From contig JBPOIF010000015.1 of NCBI GenBank assembly GCA_052034745.1, positions 1 to 12,985 on the forward strand: a DNA stretch of 12,985 nucleotides. The letters are read 5' to 3'. Of this stretch, positions 10,613 to 12,985 are shown one piece after another; within the stretch, counting starts at the first letter, position 1; each line of letters opens with the position of its first letter. Both the position numbers and the translations under genes were made by a program. Under the pieces are notes generated by a model, which had not been told where the DNA came from, did no database searches, and was given only the letters and a program-made list of their open reading frames with translations. Origin of the DNA: UBA4124 sp052034745 (GTDB lineage Bacteria > Patescibacteriota > Minisyncoccia > Phycocordibacterales > UBA9973).

Positions 10613-11254
10613 ATGGATACGACAAAACACAACACTATATTTTTTGATCTTGATGGGACACTTACGGAGGCGTCGACGTGGTACTTCTTGAATATGCGGC
10701 TCGGTATCACCCCCGAAGAAGACAAGGCGCTTTTTGACCAATACCTTAAAGAGTCGCTTTCCTATGAAGCATGGAACAGAGCACTTGTTGAGCTGTATCG
10801 ATCTCGGGGTGTTGTTACTCAAGCAGATATTATTCATCTTGCACAGGAAGTCGTGCTTCGTCCCGATGCACAATCTACTGTGGAGGCACTCAAAGAAAAA
10901 GGATATGAGATAGTGATCCTTTCTGGTTCGGTAGATACGATCGTCTCAACCATCGCGGCGCGTCTTGGAGTCAAAGAGTGGCGAACAACATCGCGCCTCG
11001 TTTTCAATGAACAAGATGAGCTCGTCGATATTGTCGCCTCTGGTGACGAAGCTCCCGCAAAAGAAATACTTGCGAGGGAGTACTGTCGCGTTCACGATAT
11101 CTCCCTTTCAGATACATACACTATTGATGACGGAGGAAATGGTCTTGAACTTTTTAAAAGTACCAACGGGATCCTTCTTGGACAGAGTGATGTGTTGAAA
11201 CCATTTGCGAAACATACAGTCGCGACGCTCTCTGAGATCGTCCCTCTTTTGTAG
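10613..11254 (+). CDS. HAD-superfamily (SerB-like) phosphatase
   Basis: The 213-aa protein carries the HAD catalytic motifs in order. Motif I is FFDLDGTLTEAST (about residues 10-22; nucleophile D12 and acid D14). Motif II is IVILSGSVDTIV (about 100-111). A motif III region with lysine (EAPAKEILAREY) follows. Motif IV is TIDDGGNGLELF (about 172-183), in place of the usual GDGxNDxxM. A helical cap lies between motifs I and II (about 25-85), as in HAD-IB/SerB enzymes. It should hydrolyse a small phosphate ester; the substrate is unknown. The start follows tRNA-Arg by one base, so 3' processing of the tRNA would release an mRNA starting C-AUG. The next gene begins 2 nt after its stop. Confidence 0.85.
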   Translation: MDTTKHNTIFFDLDGTLTEASTWYFLNMRLGITPEEDKALFDQYLKESLSYEAWNRALVELYRSRGVVTQADIIHLAQEVVLRPDAQSTVEALKEKGYEIVILSGSVDTIVSTIAARLGVKEWRTTSRLVFNEQDELVDIVASGDEAPAKEILAREYCRVHDISLSDTYTIDDGGNGLELFKSTNGILLGQSDVLKPFAKHTVATLSEIVPLL

Positions 11255-11256
11255 CC

Positions 11257-11982
11257 ATGAAGATTCTTTTTGAAGACAACGATCTTTTTGTTATCAACAA
11301 ACCAGCAGGAATCATGGTGCACCCTGATGGAAAGAGGTCGGAGGAAACTATTGCTGACTGGGTAAAAAGAGAAAGACCTGAGATTGTCGGGGTAGGTGAA
11401 CCAATGGAGGTCGACGGGAAGCTTATCGATCGGCCCGGTATCGTCCATCGTCTCGATGAAGAGACTTCGGGGGCACTCATCATTGCAAAAAACCAAAAAT
11501 CCTTTGAACATCTCAAGCAACAGTTTCAAGCACACACCATTACAAAGGAATACCATGCATTTGTATGGGGGAATTTTAAAGAACCAAAAGGGACGGTGGA
11601 CGAACCAATCGGGAGAAATAAAAACGACTTTCGACGTTGGCACGCGGGCCGTGGTGTTCGGGGTGAGTTGAGAGAAGCGTCGACTTCTTTTGAGGTGGCA
11701 GAACAGTTCGCTGATGGGGAAGGGGAGCAGTTTTCGTTTGTGCATCTTTTCCCAAAGACGGGGCGTACCCATCAGCTCCGTGTGCATATGAAATACCTCC
11801 AGAGGCCTATTGTTGCCGACCATCTCTACGCCCCTACCAAGCCAGACGTCCTCGGTTTTGCTCGGGTAGCGCTCCATGCTCGAAAAGTCACCTTTTTTAC
11901 CCTTTCGGGGGAGCATTTGTCAGTCGAAGCCCCTTATCCAGAGGATTTTGAGCATGCCCTTGCGAAATACCTCAAAGCGTGA
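11257..11982 (+). CDS. RluA-family pseudouridine synthase
   Basis: The 241-aa protein is the bare catalytic domain of RluA/RluD-type enzymes without the N-terminal S4 domain. It begins ILFEDNDLFVINKPAGIMVH. The catalytic motif PGIVHRLDEETSGALIIAKN (about residues 63-82) has the aspartate in HRLD. Further on are KEYHAFVWG, FPKTGRTHQLRVHMKYL (about 166-182) and DHLYAP. It converts uridine to pseudouridine in rRNA or tRNA; the site cannot be told. An insert (RNKNDFRRWHAGRGVRGELR, about 124-143) is slightly richer than usual in charged residues. It is co-transcribed with the HAD gene (2-nt gap) and followed 17 nt after its stop by rplS. Confidence 0.9.
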   Translation: MKILFEDNDLFVINKPAGIMVHPDGKRSEETIADWVKRERPEIVGVGEPMEVDGKLIDRPGIVHRLDEETSGALIIAKNQKSFEHLKQQFQAHTITKEYHAFVWGNFKEPKGTVDEPIGRNKNDFRRWHAGRGVRGELREASTSFEVAEQFADGEGEQFSFVHLFPKTGRTHQLRVHMKYLQRPIVADHLYAPTKPDVLGFARVALHARKVTFFTLSGEHLSVEAPYPEDFEHALAKYLKA

Positions 11983-11999
11983 TAGATTTGAGGCCTTAT

Positions 12000-12410
12000 A
12001 TGGCAACTTCATTTACGACAATTGATATCGAAGCACGAAAGGCACTTGATTTTTCATCAGGGGATACCGTTCGTGTCTGGTCAAAAATCGAAGATAAGGG
12101 CAAGTACCGCCTTCAGGCATTTGAAGGACTTGTTCTTGCTCGAAAACACGGCTCAAGCGCAAGTGCAACCTTTACTGTTCGAAAGATATCAAACAGTGTT
12201 GGAGTAGAGAGAATCTTTCCACTGTACTCACCAATGATCGACAAGATTGAGGTGACCAAGAAATCAAATGCTCGCCGAAGTAAGCTCTACTACATCCGAG
12301 ACAAGGCAGCAAAAGAAATCCGCCGAAAGATGAAAGCGATTGTTTCAGGAAAAGCAGTTGTCGACGAATCAGGCGACGAAGCTCCTTCAGAAGAGACAGC
12401 GACCGAATAA
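12000..12410 (+). CDS. rplS: Large ribosomal subunit protein bL19
   Basis: The 136-aa protein has the L19 core: FSSGDTVRVWSKI (about residues 19-31), RLQAFEGLVLARK (about 38-50), ATFTVRKISNSVGVERIFPL (about 57-76), YSPMIDKIEV and ARRSKLYYIRDK (about 93-104). L19 sits at the interface with the 30S subunit. The usual GKxARIxE end is replaced by a lysine-rich helix and an acidic tail (VDESGDEAPSEETATE), a CPR-like extension. ATG 12000 is preferred over GTG 11979 because it starts the conserved domain. It also has GAGG 6 nt upstream, the clearest Shine-Dalgarno-like sequence in the window. It is last in the operon, before a terminator. Confidence 0.94.
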   Translation: MATSFTTIDIEARKALDFSSGDTVRVWSKIEDKGKYRLQAFEGLVLARKHGSSASATFTVRKISNSVGVERIFPLYSPMIDKIEVTKKSNARRSKLYYIRDKAAKEIRRKMKAIVSGKAVVDESGDEAPSEETATE

Positions 12411-12416
12411 TCACAG

Positions 12417-12435
12417 CCCCGCATCGCGGGGTTTT
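12417..12435 (+). terminator. rplS terminator
   Basis: CCCCGC-ATC-GCGGGG followed by TTTT, 6 nt after the stop codon. Confidence 0.88.
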
Positions 12436-12442
12436 GTGTTGC

Positions 12443-12470
12443 TTGTAAAGGAAGGTGTTTGTGCTATAGT
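12443..12470 (+). promoter_or_regulatory. Promoter of tRNA-Leu
   Basis: TTGTAA (12443-12448), a 16-nt spacer and TATAGT (12465-12470), predicting a start near 12477 and a leader of about 23 nt before the tRNA. Confidence 0.6.
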
Positions 12471-12499
12471 AGCGGATACAACAAAAGAGTGACGTATAT

Positions 12500-12583
12500 G
12501 CGCGGGTGGCGAAACTGGTAGACGCACTACCTTGAGGTGGTAGCGGGAGCAATCTCGTGGAGGTTCAAGTCCTCTCTCGCGCA
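12500..12583 (+). tRNA. tRNA-Leu (anticodon GAG)
   Basis: An 84-nt class II tRNA. Acceptor GCGCGGG pairs with CTCGCGC. The D stem is GCG/CGC, the anticodon arm CTACC-TTGAGGT-GGTAG, and a long variable arm follows. The T arm is GGAGG-TTCAAGT-CCTCT and the discriminator is A, as required for Leu. CCA is not encoded. Confidence 0.95.
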
Positions 12584-12587
12584 CAAG

Positions 12588-12726
12588 ACGAAAAAAATCC
12601 CAACTGCTTGGGATTTTTTTCGTACTTGGGCGAGCCGGAGACGATGTCGTAGACGAGTCGAGGCGGGGTTGCGAACACTTTGCAGAATCCGAGCGTGCGA
12701 AGGATTATGCTTAGTGATTCGTGACC
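12588..12726 (+). repeat. tRNA-downstream repeat, copy C (after tRNA-Leu), with terminator hairpin
   Basis: It begins with a perfect 16-bp stem (12588-12603 with 12608-12623) and CTGC loop, whose 3' arm contains TTTTTTT, a convincing terminator. Then come GAGCCGGAGACGATGTCG, a GAGGCGGGGTTGCGAA block and a TTAGTGATTCGTGACC end, matching copies A and B in order. The hairpin core is base-for-base the same as that after tRNA-Val. Confidence 0.8.
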
Positions 12727-12736
12727 ACAAGAAATG

Positions 12737-12771
12737 AAAACAAAAAACACCAATTTGGTGTTTTTTGTTTT
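12737..12771. terminator. A/T-flanked palindrome before repeat copy D
   Basis: A 15-bp perfect stem (12737-12751 with 12757-12771) with core CACC/GGTG and A/T runs on both sides. It resembles a bidirectional terminator and has the same relation to copy D as the tRNA-Ser terminator has to copy B. Confidence 0.65.
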
Positions 12772-12817
12772 GTGCGCGAGGAGCACGACAACTGCTTGTC
12801 GTGCGTGAGGACTTGAA
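12770..12817 (-). repeat. Inverted copy of the tRNA-Leu 3' end split by a CTGC-loop hairpin
   Basis: TTGTGCGCGAG (12770-12780) and GAGGACTTGAA (12807-12817) are exact reverse complements of 12576-12586 and 12564-12574. They represent the acceptor 3' strand/trailer and the T-loop/T-stem of tRNA-Leu. In the tRNA these segments are separated by one base. Here they are separated by 26 bases containing a perfect 9-bp hairpin with loop CTGC (12783-12804). Confidence 0.8.
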
Positions 12818-12886
12818 AGGCGGACGCATGCCGTTAGGCAGCGGAGCCGGGGTCGCGAAAATTTCTGAAAGAAATTATTTGTGACC
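12783..12886 (+). repeat. tRNA-downstream repeat, copy D
   Basis: CTGC-loop hairpin, then AAAGGCGGACGCATG, GGAGCCGGGGTCGCGAAAAT and a TTATTTGTGACC end, the same block order as copy B. No tRNA lies directly before it; it follows copy C in tandem. Confidence 0.7.
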
Positions 12887-12985
12887 AAGCCTCTTACTTT
12901 TTCTGATCAATACTTTATACTTATCCCAGGTTTTGGTTCTTCTTTATATTATTTTCCTGTGCAGTTGTCTCATCCTCCCGGCGCT
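12881..12985 (+). CDS. Possible 5' part of a gene running off the right edge
   Basis: From GTG 12881 the frame is open for 35 codons to the window edge, reading (M)TKPLTFSDQYFILIPGFGSS and then LYYFPVQLSHPPGA. The GTG would use the GTGACC end of repeat copy D as its start. There is no Shine-Dalgarno and no clear promoter. Without the rest of the gene it cannot be identified, and the frame may be chance. Confidence 0.3.
   Translation, partial: MTKPLTFSDQYFILIPGFGSSLYYFPVQLSHPPGA

Noticed and set aside
12527..12888. Overlapping ORFs on both strands after tRNA-Leu (for example LAHKTKNTKLVFF)
   Set aside because: They are translations of tRNA-Leu, hairpins and repeat copies; similar peptides appear only because the DNA repeats are similar.

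Overview
The window looks like a piece of chromosome from a small-genome Patescibacteria (CPR) bacterium, most likely Parcubacteria-like. This is inferred from gene content and style, not from a database hit. The genes are short and tightly packed. Almost none has a Shine-Dalgarno site, and many have a -10 box only 6-12 nt before the start codon. The type IV pilus genes pilM-pilN-pilO are followed by a small unrecognised membrane protein. The six tRNA genes do not encode CCA. TGA works as a stop codon (pilN/pilO overlap), so the code is probably standard.

Layout. 1-2200: an oxidative-folding pair (thioredoxin-like protein plus DsbB/BdbC-like membrane protein) on the minus strand, then a Fur-family regulator divergent from a ZIP-like metal transporter. 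The divergent pair shares a 32-bp promoter region containing two palindromes. 2201-3350: a tRNA-Lys with a downstream repeat, a SPOUT RNA methyltransferase, a 56-aa membrane protein and a compact 23-codon transcription unit ended by a strong hairpin. 3335-4630: ruvA, rpsT (S20) and a glutaredoxin-like protein. 4630-5550: an A-rich P-loop kinase gene followed by structured non-coding DNA beside tRNA-Arg(GCG). 5553-6900: tRNA-Arg(GCG), a membrane protein, a MscL-like channel, a repeat element flanked by copies of the tRNA-Ser 3' end, and tRNA-Ser. 6962-10189: ruvX, a stand-alone tRNA-binding domain, and the pilMNO cluster. 10190-12410: tRNA-Val, a tandem 40-bp repeat, and an apparent operon of tRNA-Arg(TCT), HAD phosphatase, RluA-type pseudouridine synthase and L19. 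12411-12985: tRNA-Leu, two more repeat copies, and perhaps the start of another gene.

The most unusual feature lies downstream of the tRNA genes. Five hairpins have unrelated stem sequences in at least four versions but the same apex, AACTGCTT in the sense of the neighbouring tRNA. Most are followed by a diverged repeat of about 80-120 bp ending in GTGACC. Downstream of several tRNAs there is also an inverted copy of that tRNA's own T-arm and acceptor 3' strand. In two cases (Ser, Leu) the CTGC hairpin is inserted exactly at the T-stem/acceptor junction of that inverted copy. I know of no named element with this architecture.

Functional themes are translation and RNA modification (S20, L19, SPOUT methylase, RluA, tRNA-binding domain, six tRNAs), recombination (RuvA; RuvX as its conventional name), metal homeostasis, envelope disulfide formation and type IV pili.
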